64,000 nt of DNA from Maribellus comscasis (GCF_009762775.1 NZ_CP046401.1:4860001-4924000), one strand, 5' to 3'; shown: positions 36,301 to 45,008, numbered from the stretch's first letter. Notes: generated by a model from the sequence alone, not told the origin. Numbers and translations are program-made.

Positions 36301-37668
36301 GCCATTTCCACATCTGCCGGGGCGGAAGTGCAACGTCCGCTTGCAACTGTGGTTATTGGCGGAATGTTAACTTCCACGCTTCTAACGTTGGTTGTGTTGC
36401 CTGTCTTATATCGCATGGTCGAATCGGGCAAAACAAAACTGAAAGCGCCCAAACTCAATACCACGGTAATAATCCTGTTGTTTATCATCGGCGGGCTTGG
36501 AATTTCGGGCAGCCTGAAAGCACAGGAAAACAACGTTACCCTTGAGCAGGCTATTGAACGGGCTAAGGAAAATTATCCTTCCTTAAAAGCCGCTTCGCTC
36601 AATGTTGAAAAACAAAAGGCCCTGAAAGCCACAGCTTATGATTTGGGCAGCACCTCTATATACACCGGAAAGGAGGAGACCGGCAATGGTGAGGTGGGTA
36701 TTCAAACCCAAATTGGATTGGCGCAATCGGAAATTGACCTGTTTGGCATACCTGCTAAAAACAAGCTGAATGAATCGCGCATCAACCTGGCCGAATCAAG
36801 ACTTGAACTGACCGAAGATGAGTTGGTCAGAAACGTGAGCCTTGCATGGTACCGGGCATTGGTAGCCAAAAAGCAAACCCAATTGTACAACCGGCTCGAC
36901 AGTGTTTATGCCGATTTCCTCAGGGCTGCCGGTTTGCGTTTCGAAACCCAGCAAACATCCAAAGTAGCTTATCTGGCAGCTTCTGCCAAATACCAGGAAT
37001 TAATGGTTAACATGAAACAGGCAGAGAGCGAATACATGGCTTCGTTGCAACTGCTGAACCAGTACCTGATGTACCCCGATGGTGTTGAAATTGCCGATGC
37101 CGGGCAGGAATGGGATGAAACCATTCAAACTTCCTACCCGCTTGATTCGTTAAATGCCGTCCCTTTGCTTAATCTTTACAGGCAACAGTTGAATGTTACC
37201 GAAGCTGAGTGGAAAGCCGAAAAAGCAAATTTTCTGCCCAAACTCGATTTGGGGTATTCCCGGCAGTCGGTCGATGGCACCTCCGGTTATTATGGCTGGG
37301 AGGCAGGTATCTCCATTCCTTTGCTGTTCTTTTCCCAGTCGGGCAAAACAAAAGCCGCCCGTATTAATTACGAGATGACCGGGCAGCAATACAAGCAGCG
37401 GGCGCTCGAACTGAACGCTTCCTACAAAGAACTTTTAAGCCGGTACAGGGTGATGGGCGAGGTATTGGAATATTATAAAAATGAAGCGCTGCCACTTGCC
37501 GACGAGCAAATTGAAGCCGCCAACCTGGGTTACCGTTTGGGCAGCCTCGGTTATATCGAGTTTATCCAGAATACCGAATCAGCCATCAGAACAAGACAGG
37601 AATATTTGTCCCGGCTGGGTGAATATTTTGAAATTAAGGAACAATTGGAATACATTACAGGTCAATAA
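33325..37668 (+). CDS. CzcA-TolC fusion, heavy-metal RND efflux pump
   Basis: 1447 residues. The first ~1045 are an HME-type RND transporter: ISFSIKNKALIGLLTIGLIIGG start, proton-relay helix DFGILVDGAVIIVES (as in CzcA-type Zn/Co/Cd pumps), and the second half with GVAVLNGLVLISGF. From about residue 1065 (ENNVTLEQAIERAKENYPSL) a TolC-family outer-membrane factor is fused, ending at 1447 with two coiled-coil arms. Such fusions are common in this phylum and give the whole inner-to-outer route in one chain. The adaptor follows 17 bp later. No internal stop or frameshift seen. Specificity probably divalent cations, from the DFG...DGA motif. Confidence 0.88.
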   Translation: MINSIISFSIKNKALIGLLTIGLIIGGIWSMTKVPLDAVPDITNNQVQVITTAPNLGTEDIEQFVTYQVELSVANLPGVIEIRSVSRFGLSVVTIVFEDNMGTYLPRQLVSEAQAEIKEKIPEGFAEPFMAPISTGLGEIYQYTLEVQPGYDTVYNDMELRTMQEWIVKRQMAMVPGVVEVNSFGGRGKQYEISINPDKLRSMNLTMSDVFEALEENNQNTGGAYIEKNFQANFIRGEGLMRSLDDIRNTPVANVNGQPVFIRDVAEVNYGSFLRYGAFTKDGKGEAVGGIVMMLKGENSNEVIKDVKERMALIQKSLPEGVEIKPFLDRSKLIKSTTSTVAENLSIGALIVIFVLVIFLGNLRGGLLVASTIPLALLFAFIMMKVFGVWVNLMSLGAIDFGILVDGAVIIVESMIFYLHRNEFIGKKIGLPRRNEIAYNSASKMMNSAFFGQLIILIVFIPVLALQGVEGKMFKPMAMTFGFAVLGVMVLCLTYIPMMAALFLRPPKTDKKTWGERFIEKLENLYEPVIGWALHKGRLVLGIALILLVSGGFLFSRMGAEFIPQLDEGDFAFQAFLKPGTSLSEVKDASTRLEQIVLENFPDEVESVQSRIGVADIPMDPMPMDIADIFVILKPQDKWTKAESKQELIDKVKEKVSVLPGINYEFTQPIEMRFNELLTGIRQDVAIKLYGDDLDMLADKAEEISGLISEIEGIEGISAERTSGLPQITVNYNRTKLGQYGLNIKDLNTVVETAFSGGVAGVIYEGERMFDLVIRLDEEHRQSIDDLRNLFVNTPTGNQVPLKEVAEISYQPGPMQISRDNTNRRTYVGINVEGRDVKSLVEEIQQTLDEELELPSGYYIRYGGAFENLERATQRLSLVVPLALALIFMLVFFATKSFKQTLMIYMAIPLAAVGGILSLYLRGMPFSISAGVGFIVLFGVAVLNGLVLISGFNELKEEGKLSLGDIIKKGSIRRVRPIFLTASTDILGFLPMAISTSAGAEVQRPLATVVIGGMLTSTLLTLVVLPVLYRMVESGKTKLKAPKLNTTVIILLFIIGGLGISGSLKAQENNVTLEQAIERAKENYPSLKAASLNVEKQKALKATAYDLGSTSIYTGKEETGNGEVGIQTQIGLAQSEIDLFGIPAKNKLNESRINLAESRLELTEDELVRNVSLAWYRALVAKKQTQLYNRLDSVYADFLRAAGLRFETQQTSKVAYLAASAKYQELMVNMKQAESEYMASLQLLNQYLMYPDGVEIADAGQEWDETIQTSYPLDSLNAVPLLNLYRQQLNVTEAEWKAEKANFLPKLDLGYSRQSVDGTSGYYGWEAGISIPLLFFSQSGKTKAARINYEMTGQQYKQRALELNASYKELLSRYRVMGEVLEYYKNEALPLADEQIEAANLGYRLGSLGYIEFIQNTESAIRTRQEYLSRLGEYFEIKEQLEYITGQ

Positions 37669-37685
37669 TTTAAAAAACAGATACA

Positions 37686-38948
37686 ATGAAATCAAAAATA
37701 ATCATAGCACTTCTTGCAGTAGTTACACTCATGTCGTGCAACAACAACAAAAAAAACAGTGAAACCGGGGAACAGGAGGAACACGAGGGTCCCGAAGGCG
37801 TGGTATTTCTTAACCCACAGCAACGCGAAGCCCTGGATTTAGAACTGGGGACTTTCCAAATGCGAAACCTCACCACCATGGTAAAAACAAACGGTGAGAT
37901 GCAGGTGCCGCCCGCAAGCTCGGCAGAAGTTACGGCAGTAATCGGGGGAAATGTGCGGGATATCAGAGTTTTCCATGGCGACATGGTGCGTAGGGGACAA
38001 ACCCTCGCCATTCTCGAACACCCTGATTATATCAAACTACAGGAAGATTTTGCCGAATTAGCCAGCCGGCTCGAATACCTGGAAATGGAGTATGAACGCC
38101 AGAAAGAACTCTTCGAGAACAACGTAGGTGCAGGCAGGGAGTTCCAACAGGTAAAGTCGGAATATAATTCGGCCAAGGCAAAGTACCAGGGATTGAAAGC
38201 CCGCTTGCAACTCCTGCACCTCTCGCCCGAAAAAGTTAAAGAGGGAACGATTTCCAACAGCGTTCCCATTGTTTCACCCATCAACGGGTACGTGAATGAA
38301 ATAAACGTGAAAATGGGTACCTATGCCGGGGCACAGGACATGCTATTTGAAATTACCGACAACAGCGAAATCCATGCTGATTTTATGGTGTATGAAAATG
38401 ATGTGCATTTACTGGAAAAAGGACAAAAGGTACATTTTACCGCGGCCAATATTCCCGACAAGGAACTCACGGCAACGATTTTTGCCATCGGCCAGGAATT
38501 TGAAGCCAACGCCAGGGCCGTGCACGTGCATGCCAGGCTGGATGAATCCGTACCGGGCCTTATTCCGGGCATGTACATTTCAGGCCACATCCATACCGAT
38601 GAAAATTATACCCGCACGCTGCCCAATGACGCCATTGTTTCCGAAGGAACCAAATCTTATATTTTCGTGCTGGATGAACAAGCCACCGAAGCGGAACACG
38701 GTCATGAGGAAAACCATGCTGGTGAAAGCGATGAAGAACACGGCGAACATTCCGGAGAAACGCAAGAAGGTGAAAACCATGAAGTAATGGCCTTCCGGAT
38801 GGTGGAAGTAATAACCGGCTTACAGGATGAGGGATACACCGAAATAAAATTGCTCAATCCCCTGCCCGATGATACACAGATTGTAATGAACGCAGCTTAC
38901 TACCTTTTGTCTGATTTGAAAAAAGACGAAGCAGGTGATGACGATTAA
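37686..38948 (+). CDS. CzcB/CusB-type periplasmic adaptor lipoprotein
   Basis: 420 residues. Lipobox at VTLMSC (residues ~14-19), then barrel-sandwich hybrid and hairpin: GNVRDIRVFHGDMVRRGQTLAILEHPDY, a coiled-coil segment to about residue 180, VSPINGYVNEINVKMGTY, and beta-barrel/MP domains. Near the C-terminus a His/Glu-rich stretch (EAEHGHEENHAGESDEEHGEH) could gather metal for the pump. Partner of the upstream CzcA-TolC fusion. Confidence 0.85.
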   Translation: MKSKIIIALLAVVTLMSCNNNKKNSETGEQEEHEGPEGVVFLNPQQREALDLELGTFQMRNLTTMVKTNGEMQVPPASSAEVTAVIGGNVRDIRVFHGDMVRRGQTLAILEHPDYIKLQEDFAELASRLEYLEMEYERQKELFENNVGAGREFQQVKSEYNSAKAKYQGLKARLQLLHLSPEKVKEGTISNSVPIVSPINGYVNEINVKMGTYAGAQDMLFEITDNSEIHADFMVYENDVHLLEKGQKVHFTAANIPDKELTATIFAIGQEFEANARAVHVHARLDESVPGLIPGMYISGHIHTDENYTRTLPNDAIVSEGTKSYIFVLDEQATEAEHGHEENHAGESDEEHGEHSGETQEGENHEVMAFRMVEVITGLQDEGYTEIKLLNPLPDDTQIVMNAAYYLLSDLKKDEAGDDD

Positions 38949-38971
38949 TAAACTTTTAAAAAAGATTAGAT

Positions 38972-39304
38972 ATGAAAGAAATAAAAGCATTTATAAGGCC
39001 CAACAAAGTGAACGACATTGTTCACCATTTAAAAGATGCAGGGTTTGAGAACATGACCATTTCAATGGCTGAAGGAACAGGGAAATTTCAGGATGAAGAA
39101 GCTTTTGTATCGCAAAAGTTCTCAATAACCGATAGTGAAATAGCAAAGCTTGAACTTGTTGCAAAAAAAGAAAAAGTTGATGCTATTGTGAAAATAATCT
39201 GCGAGTATGGCTGTACACTAAATCCGGGCGATGGGTTTATCTATGTTTCTGATGTTGAAAAAGTGTACCGGGTGAAAACGGGATTAAAGAACGGCGAAGA
39301 ATAA
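38972..39304 (+). CDS. PII-like protein linked to metal RND pump
   Basis: 110 residues. Starts MKEIKAFIRPNKVNDIVHHLKDAGF and has the ferredoxin-like PII fold signature, with a T-loop region (ISMAEGTGKFQDEE) lacking the Tyr51 of GlnB, and the C-terminal GDGFIYVSDVEKVYRVKTG. PII-like proteins of a separate group are known to sit with heavy-metal RND pumps. It likely binds a nucleotide or metal and modulates the pump; nitrogen control is not indicated by any neighbour (no amtB or glnA). Third gene after CzcB in the operon, ended by the hairpin at 39315-39353. Confidence 0.75.
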   Translation: MKEIKAFIRPNKVNDIVHHLKDAGFENMTISMAEGTGKFQDEEAFVSQKFSITDSEIAKLELVAKKEKVDAIVKIICEYGCTLNPGDGFIYVSDVEKVYRVKTGLKNGEE

Positions 39305-39314
39305 CCGCCGGGTG

Positions 39315-39353
39315 AACAGCGGGTTGTTATGAAATGAATAGTGACCTGCTGTT
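39315..39353 (+). terminator. Terminator after the PII-like gene
   Basis: AACAGCGGGT (39315-39324) pairs with ACCTGCTGTT (39344-39353), one G-U pair, followed by a few Ts. It separates module 1 from the P-type ATPase, which may still receive read-through. Confidence 0.5.
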
Positions 39354-39397
39354 TTACAACTTATCGTTCTTCTGGCAAAACTTGTAAAATCAATGGT

Positions 39398-41479
39398 ATG
39401 AAAAAATATAAATTGAAGAATCTTGACTGCGCTTCCTGTGCAGCTAAGGTTGAAGAAGGCGTCAGCAAACTGGAAGTAGTAAAATTTGTGAGCGTTAATT
39501 TTGCCACTGCTTCAATGACAATAGATACTGATGACCTGGAAAAAGTAAAAAGCAAAATAAAAGAGATAGAACCGGAAGTTGAAATTGAAGATAATAATGA
39601 TAAAAAAACAATTGTTTCGTCAAGTGAACTTGCTGAAAACAAATGGACAATTATTAAAGCAATTTCAGGTATCCTTCTCCTGGCAGCAGGACTGATTTTT
39701 GAAGAGGTGCTCCACGATACGCCTTTTCACATTGCCGAATATGCTGTATTCGTGACGGGCTACCTCATTGTAGGCTGGAATGTTCTTGCATCGGCTGTTA
39801 AAAACATCATCCGGGGACAGGTTTTTAACGAGCAATTTTTAATGTCGGTTGCAACCCTGGGCGCTTTCGCAATACATGAAATGCCCGAAGCCGTTGCTGT
39901 TATGTTGTTTTATGTTGTTGGGGAACTGTTCCAGGATATTGCAGTTGACCGTTCCCGCAGTTCAATAAAATCGCTTCTTGAAATTAAACCTGATTATGCC
40001 AATCTGAAAGACGGTGGGGATATAATAAAGGTTTCACCGGAGGATGTGAATCTTGGAGACGAAATAATAGTTAGGGCTGGTGAAAAAGTTCCGTTGGATG
40101 GATTGGTAATTGAGGGGAATTCATTTGTTGATACTTCAGCGCTTACAGGTGAAAGTGTCCCGCGAAAAATAAATCCAAACGATGAGGTATTAGCGGGCAT
40201 GATAAATCAATCCGGTTTAATTACTGTCAAAGTCTCCAGGCTTTTTGAGGATTCTTCTATTTCAAAAATTCTTGAGATGGTTGAAAACGCCACATCCAAA
40301 AAAGCGGAAACCGAAAAGTTCATCACCACATTTGCTAAATATTATACGCCCGTAGTGGTTTTTGGCGCTCTTTTGATTGCTGTTGTACCTCCGTTTTTAA
40401 TAAGCAGTGCTACCTTCAGCGAATGGATTTACCGGGCGCTGGTCGTTCTGGTCATTTCATGTCCCTGCGCACTGGTAATCAGTATTCCGCTTGGATATTT
40501 CGGAGGAATAGGCGGCGCTTCCCGCAGGGGCATTTTAGTGAAGGGTTCTAACTTTTTAGATGCACTTACCCAGGTTAAAACTGTGGTGTTTGATAAAACA
40601 GGCACACTTACAAGAGGCGAATTCAAAGTAACAGAAATAGTTACCTCAAATGGCTTTGCAAAAGAAGAAATATCAGAATACGCGGCGTATGCCGAATATA
40701 ATTCCAATCATCCGATTGCAAAATCCATAATTGAATTCTATAAGAAGGAAATTAACAATTCAAGAATCGGGAAAGTGGAAGAAATATCCGGGCATGGCGT
40801 TAAAGTATATATCGATAACAAAGAAATATTTGTTGGCAATGACAAGCTCCTTCATAAAGAAAATATAGCGCATGACAAATGTGAAATTGAAGGAACGGTT
40901 GTGCATGTTGTGGTTGACAGGAAGTACGCTGGCTATATTGTTATATCAGATAGTTTGAAAGAGGATTCCATTGAAGCCATCGGACGTTTAAACAAAAAAA
41001 GTATTAAAACGGTAATGCTCACGGGCGACAGCAAGTATGCCGCAGGTATTTTCGCCAGGAAACTTGGCATTAAAGAATATTATGCCGAACTGTTACCTGA
41101 AAACAAAGTTGAGCATATCGAAAAAATGCTGAATAAAAACAGCAAAGTAGCTTTTGTGGGCGATGGCATAAACGATGCCCCTGTACTTGCCCGTGCCGAT
41201 GTGGGAATTGCCATGGGCGCGCTTGGTTCCGATGCGGCTATCGAAACCGCCGATGTGGTATTGATGACCGATTCACCTTCAAAAGTTGCTGTTGCAATGG
41301 ATGTTGCCAGGAAAACCAGAAATATCGTGTGGCAAAATATCATTTTTGCCCTGGGGGTTAAAGCAGCCTTTATTGTATTGGGTATTTTCGGGATTGCCAC
41401 CATGTGGGAAGCCGTTTTTGGCGATATGGGCGTTGCTTTGATTGCTGTTTTCAATGCCATGAGAGTGATGAGAAATTAA
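39398..41479 (+). CDS. P1B-type Zn/Cd/Pb-like heavy-metal ATPase
   Basis: 693 residues from ATG 39398 (an upstream in-frame ATG at 39341 lies in the terminator loop region and adds residues outside the family). Heavy-metal-associated domain LDCASCAAKVE at the start. Phosphatase TGES, metal-binding ISCPCALVISIP in the sixth helix, DKTGTLT phosphorylation site, SNHPIAK (His-Pro), TGDS and GDGINDAPVLA all present. CPC followed by ALVISIP, with a C-terminal helix having no His-rich tail, points to the Zn/Cd/Pb (ZntA/CadA) subgroup rather than copper. Probably exports from cytoplasm to periplasm, feeding the RND pumps. No own regulator gene is adjacent. Confidence 0.85.
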   Translation: MKKYKLKNLDCASCAAKVEEGVSKLEVVKFVSVNFATASMTIDTDDLEKVKSKIKEIEPEVEIEDNNDKKTIVSSSELAENKWTIIKAISGILLLAAGLIFEEVLHDTPFHIAEYAVFVTGYLIVGWNVLASAVKNIIRGQVFNEQFLMSVATLGAFAIHEMPEAVAVMLFYVVGELFQDIAVDRSRSSIKSLLEIKPDYANLKDGGDIIKVSPEDVNLGDEIIVRAGEKVPLDGLVIEGNSFVDTSALTGESVPRKINPNDEVLAGMINQSGLITVKVSRLFEDSSISKILEMVENATSKKAETEKFITTFAKYYTPVVVFGALLIAVVPPFLISSATFSEWIYRALVVLVISCPCALVISIPLGYFGGIGGASRRGILVKGSNFLDALTQVKTVVFDKTGTLTRGEFKVTEIVTSNGFAKEEISEYAAYAEYNSNHPIAKSIIEFYKKEINNSRIGKVEEISGHGVKVYIDNKEIFVGNDKLLHKENIAHDKCEIEGTVVHVVVDRKYAGYIVISDSLKEDSIEAIGRLNKKSIKTVMLTGDSKYAAGIFARKLGIKEYYAELLPENKVEHIEKMLNKNSKVAFVGDGINDAPVLARADVGIAMGALGSDAAIETADVVLMTDSPSKVAVAMDVARKTRNIVWQNIIFALGVKAAFIVLGIFGIATMWEAVFGDMGVALIAVFNAMRVMRN

Positions 41480-41530
41480 CTGGAAATTAAACGAATAAGC
41501 GTACTTTCAATTGATATCAAGCTATTAAAG

Positions 41531-42637
41531 ATGAACACTTCCATAAAAAACATATTACAAAACAATGATTTCTCTAAAGATGATATAATTGAACTATTAT
41601 ATGCAAATCAATCCGAAACAAAATTTTTATATCAAAAGGCGAAAGAAGTAAAATCAGGTCAAATAGGAGATAAAGTCTATTTAAGAGGATTGATTGAATT
41701 TTCGAATTTGTGTGCCAAAGACTGTTTTTATTGTGGGATAGGAAAAAGCAATAAGAACGTTCAAAGATATTCTTTATCAGACCGGGAAATAATCCAGGCA
41801 GCTCAATTCGCTTTTGATGAGCATTATGGTTCAATTGTATTGCAGTCGGGTGAAGTTAAATCCAGGGAGTTTGAAAACCGTGTAGATAGATTGCTCAAAC
41901 AAATCCGTAAGATTACAGGTAACAACTTTGGAATTACCCTGTCCTGTGGAGAACAAAATGAATCAACCTATTCAAGATGGTTCGAAAGTGGCGCAAACCG
42001 ATATTTGCTTAGGATTGAAACCTCAAATAAAGAACTGTATAATAAAATTCACCCGCATGATTTTTTACATATTTTTGAAAAACGAATAGAATCTCTCCGG
42101 GTAATAAAAAAAACAGGTTACCAGGTTGGCACGGGGATTATGGTTGGGTTACCCGGGCAAACCATAAGCCATATTGCAGATGATATTCTGTTTATGAAAG
42201 CTATTGATATCGATATGTGTGGTATTGGACCCTATATTGAACACAAAGAAACACCTCTCTTTGAACAACGTAATACATTAATGCCTTTGAACGCCCGATT
42301 TGAGCTAACTTTAAAAGTGTTGGCAATAATAAGGATTATGATGAAAGACATAAATATTGCCGCATCAACCGCACTGCAATCCATAGATAAATTAGGCAGG
42401 GAAAAAGCCATTCAGATAGCGGCAAATGTTTTTATGCCGAATATAACCCCGCAATCATACCGGAAAAATTACAATTTATATGATAATAAACCCTGTATTG
42501 CCGAAAGCCCGGTTGAATGTCAAAGTTGTACGGTAGCCAGAATAAACCTGGCAAATGGCAAAGTTGCTTTTGGAGAAGCAGGTGACGCTAAGCATTATTT
42601 ACATAGAATGAATCGGAGAAATGAAATTTTAATATAA
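41531..42637 (+). CDS. hydE: HydE-like radical SAM enzyme (orphan)
   Basis: 368 residues. Radical SAM cluster CAKDCFYCGI (Cys61, 65, 68) after VYLRGLIEFSNL, then LQSGEVKS, GANRYLLRIETSN and GTGIMVGLPGQT, the pattern of HydE, the [FeFe]-hydrogenase maturase that supplies part of the H-cluster, and of its relative PylB. No hydrogenase, hydF or hydG is in the window. It overlaps the next gene (ATAATG) and sits within metal genes, so its real role here may be another organometallic step. High confidence in the superfamily, moderate in HydE. Confidence 0.7.
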   Translation: MNTSIKNILQNNDFSKDDIIELLYANQSETKFLYQKAKEVKSGQIGDKVYLRGLIEFSNLCAKDCFYCGIGKSNKNVQRYSLSDREIIQAAQFAFDEHYGSIVLQSGEVKSREFENRVDRLLKQIRKITGNNFGITLSCGEQNESTYSRWFESGANRYLLRIETSNKELYNKIHPHDFLHIFEKRIESLRVIKKTGYQVGTGIMVGLPGQTISHIADDILFMKAIDIDMCGIGPYIEHKETPLFEQRNTLMPLNARFELTLKVLAIIRIMMKDINIAASTALQSIDKLGREKAIQIAANVFMPNITPQSYRKNYNLYDNKPCIAESPVECQSCTVARINLANGKVAFGEAGDAKHYLHRMNRRNEILI

Positions 42638-43026
42638 TGAATTTTCGCATGTTAAAAAAAATGATTCATATTACATTTGCCGTGTTTTTCACCTTAACTA
42701 TCACAGGGGTGACCATACAGGAGAACTTTTGTAACAGCAAACTACTTTCAATTTATTTTGATAAAACCTCTGAAAAATGTTGTGATACTCCTTGTTCCGG
42801 TTGCCATACAAAGGTTATTTCATTTAAAATAGTCGATACCTTTTTTAATGCCTCAAAAAAAATTAGCAATAAAGTAAAGCCAATCATTAACTGCCCATTT
42901 TTAACATGTGGTAATGAGAATTTCATCTTAAATATAAACCGACAAAAAATTCATAACCATTTAAATACATTTTCAACACCTAAGTTTGCTTTAAACAGGG
43001 CACAACTACAGGTGTTTTTGTGCTGA
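42637..43026 (+). CDS. Small exported HYC_CC_PP-like protein
   Basis: 129 residues. Starts with a basic N-terminus and signal helix (MIHITFAVFFTLTITGVTIQ), then ENFCNSKL and a cluster CCDTPCSGCHTK. This resembles the Bacteroidota HYC_CC_PP-type small secreted proteins, in which a CC pair follows a spaced His-Tyr-Cys; here the latter is NFC. Start overlaps the HydE stop, so they are co-translated. Metal binding by the cysteines is likely; function unknown. Confidence 0.55.
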   Translation: MNFRMLKKMIHITFAVFFTLTITGVTIQENFCNSKLLSIYFDKTSEKCCDTPCSGCHTKVISFKIVDTFFNASKKISNKVKPIINCPFLTCGNENFILNINRQKIHNHLNTFSTPKFALNRAQLQVFLC

Positions 43027-43097
43027 GATAGTATTTAATTCCTCCCAAAAGCAAAATATTAAAATAACAATTTAGGTTTCAATTAAATATTATCAAT

Positions 43098-43679
43098 ATG
43101 AAAACATATAATTTTAAAATAATAATAGCAGCATTTTTTGCTGTAATGGGGCTAACTGTAAGCGCACAAAAATGTGGGGTTTACAAAACCTATGAAGATT
43201 ACACAAATGGCAAAATGGAAGTTTCAATTAACTGTGCAACAAAAGACGGAAAAATAAAACCAAACAATTTTTTCAAAAAAGATTACGTAACAGTAATTAA
43301 AAATGGTGAGAAAACTGATTTGAAGAAAACCGAAATATTTGGTTATCAACTTTGTAATGAGGAATTCTTCCGTTTTCTGAATAATGACCGCCTGACTTTA
43401 GCAGATAAAAGCGGTTTATGGATTTACACCAGAGAAGAAGTAGTATCTCATTCCCCATTTACAGGCACAAAAAAAAGAACAAAATACTATTTCAGCAAGG
43501 ATGGAAGTGGGGAAATTAAAAGCCTGACATTTAACAATCTCAAGGATGTTATCCCAGCTAACGACCCACTTTATTCTGAAATGGAATTGTTATTTAGTTC
43601 AAATTCAGCGCTACACGCATATAATCAATCAAGTGGTTCATATAAAATCAACTCCTTTCTGAATAGCAAAGGATTGTAA
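43098..43679 (+). CDS. Hypothetical exported protein
   Basis: 193 residues with a signal peptide (MKTYNFKIIIAAFFAVMGLTVSA). The mature protein has three cysteines (KCGVY, NCATKD, LCNEEF) and a lysine-rich middle. No family recognised. It lies in the run of small secreted proteins after HydE, and is followed by a strong hairpin. Confidence 0.55.
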   Translation: MKTYNFKIIIAAFFAVMGLTVSAQKCGVYKTYEDYTNGKMEVSINCATKDGKIKPNNFFKKDYVTVIKNGEKTDLKKTEIFGYQLCNEEFFRFLNNDRLTLADKSGLWIYTREEVVSHSPFTGTKKRTKYYFSKDGSGEIKSLTFNNLKDVIPANDPLYSEMELLFSSNSALHAYNQSSGSYKINSFLNSKGL

Positions 43680-43689
43680 TAGTTTAGAT

Positions 43690-43737
43690 GCTTTTTTTTG
43701 AAGGCAGGCAAGGCAACTTGCCCGCTTTCAAAAAAGC
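43690..43737. terminator. Long imperfect hairpin with T- and A-runs
   Basis: GCTTTTTTTTGAAGG... at 43690 pairs with ...GCTTTCAAAAAAGC ending 43737, through a middle GGCAAGG/CTTGCC. Both flanks carry homopolymer runs, so it can terminate in either direction. It divides the secreted-protein genes at 43.7 kb. Confidence 0.5.
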
Positions 43738-43788
43738 TAAATCAAACAGAAATTTTCATACAAAAGTTTAAAATTTAAAAAATTCAAA

Positions 43789-44289
43789 ATGAACAAGATA
43801 TTAAATGTAATCAAAGCAACAGTTCTGATTTTTGGTGTATCAATTGCGAACATCTATGCGCAGGAAACAGAAAAAATTATTGGAACAGTCGGTGGTGAAA
43901 AATTAGGTGACGATGGAATTGTAATATGTGTTTTAGGAACACAGGCTTGCATGCCGGTACAGATAGACAAAAGCATGAGAGTAACATACAACGGAAAGGA
44001 AACAAAATTGACAGATTTGCCTTTTGCCCTCTATTTAGAAGCTGAACTCAATGAAAATAATAAAATCACTACAATTAAAATTGATGAAAGAAAAACCGTA
44101 ATCTGTTTTGTTGAGCATAAAGAAGGTGATAACGAGAAATTGACGACTTTGTTAAACGGAATTAAAGGTGTTGAAGATTTTAAGTTATATCGTAAATCGA
44201 ACCAGGTACTAATTGAATACAATCCCAAACAAATTGCGTATAGCGAATTGGAGGCAAAAGTTAAAAATGCAGGTTTTATATTGGAATAA
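43789..44289 (+). CDS. Exported protein with degenerate HMA-like C-terminal domain
   Basis: 166 residues. Signal peptide ending NIYAQ, a middle with VICVLGTQACMPVQI, and a C-terminal half (TVICFVEHKEGDNEKLTTLLNGIKGVEDF, then LIEYNPKQIAYSELEAKVKNAGF) with the beta-alpha-beta pattern of a heavy-metal-associated domain but no CxxC. Probably periplasmic and related to metal sensing or folding; uncertain. Confidence 0.5.
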   Translation: MNKILNVIKATVLIFGVSIANIYAQETEKIIGTVGGEKLGDDGIVICVLGTQACMPVQIDKSMRVTYNGKETKLTDLPFALYLEAELNENNKITTIKIDERKTVICFVEHKEGDNEKLTTLLNGIKGVEDFKLYRKSNQVLIEYNPKQIAYSELEAKVKNAGFILE

Positions 44290-44307
44290 AAAATGGAGGA
44301 TTAAAAA

Positions 44308-44937
44308 ATGAAACGAAATAAATTAAATACAGGTATGAAAAATATAAAAGTCATTTTTTTAATGGCAGCAGTAATTGGATTTCTATTTTATTCATGTAAT
44401 AAGGAAGAAGAAGCACCCTTGCCCAATACATTAGCCTCCAGTGTCATCGGAAAATACACAGGCACTCTAAAGAGTACAGCCACTAATCAATCCAGTCCGG
44501 CAACACTAAAAGTAACACTAATAAACGATAGCTTAGTTAGTATGCATTGTTTGTCCAATAATTTCGATTCAACCTTTATAATGCAACTATACCAAAACTA
44601 TGACAGCATTATGGTGTGTCATACCGGACAAGAATTTTACAATGAATATGGACACAACAGGAATAATTACGATTTTTGCACAAACCGCCAATCCGGTTGG
44701 GAAAATAATGCCTGGATGAACGATGGCAATTGCTGGGGTAACATGAATCAAGGGTGGGGCAACAGCAATTGGGCAGGAACTGACCAATGGAACGCCTGGA
44801 CCAATCACATGAATACCCAACACAATCAAAATGATAATCATTTTGGGGGATTTAATCCAAATATGAATTCGTGTATTTACAAATTTTCAATCGAGAACAG
44901 TTCAAATTATTTGAAAGTATTTGAAGGAGTCAAATAA
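44308..44937 (+). CDS. Trp/Asn/Gly-rich lipoprotein
   Basis: 209 residues (or 200 from Met at 44335). Lipobox near GFLFYSCN. The C-terminal part is rich in Trp, Asn, Gly, Met and His (GNCWGNMNQGWGNSNWAG, then MNTQHNQNDNHFGGF), a composition seen in metal-binding or sticky periplasmic proteins of this group. It stands 18 bp after the HMA-like gene. No named family recognised. Confidence 0.55.
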   Translation: MKRNKLNTGMKNIKVIFLMAAVIGFLFYSCNKEEEAPLPNTLASSVIGKYTGTLKSTATNQSSPATLKVTLINDSLVSMHCLSNNFDSTFIMQLYQNYDSIMVCHTGQEFYNEYGHNRNNYDFCTNRQSGWENNAWMNDGNCWGNMNQGWGNSNWAGTDQWNAWTNHMNTQHNQNDNHFGGFNPNMNSCIYKFSIENSSNYLKVFEGVK

Positions 44938-44975
44938 TAAAGTTTGTCTTGACCTGCGGTTGTTCCTGTTCATCT

Positions 44976-45008
44976 TTTGCTGTTTGTTTCAAATTCTATG
45001 TAAATTTG
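44976..45008 (+). promoter_or_regulatory. Promoter of the second fur gene
   Basis: TTTG (44976-44979), a 21-bp spacer, TAAATTTG (45001-45008): a match to the Bacteroidota housekeeping promoter TTTG-N19-21-TAnnTTTG, about 49 bp before the fur ATG. Confidence 0.6.
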
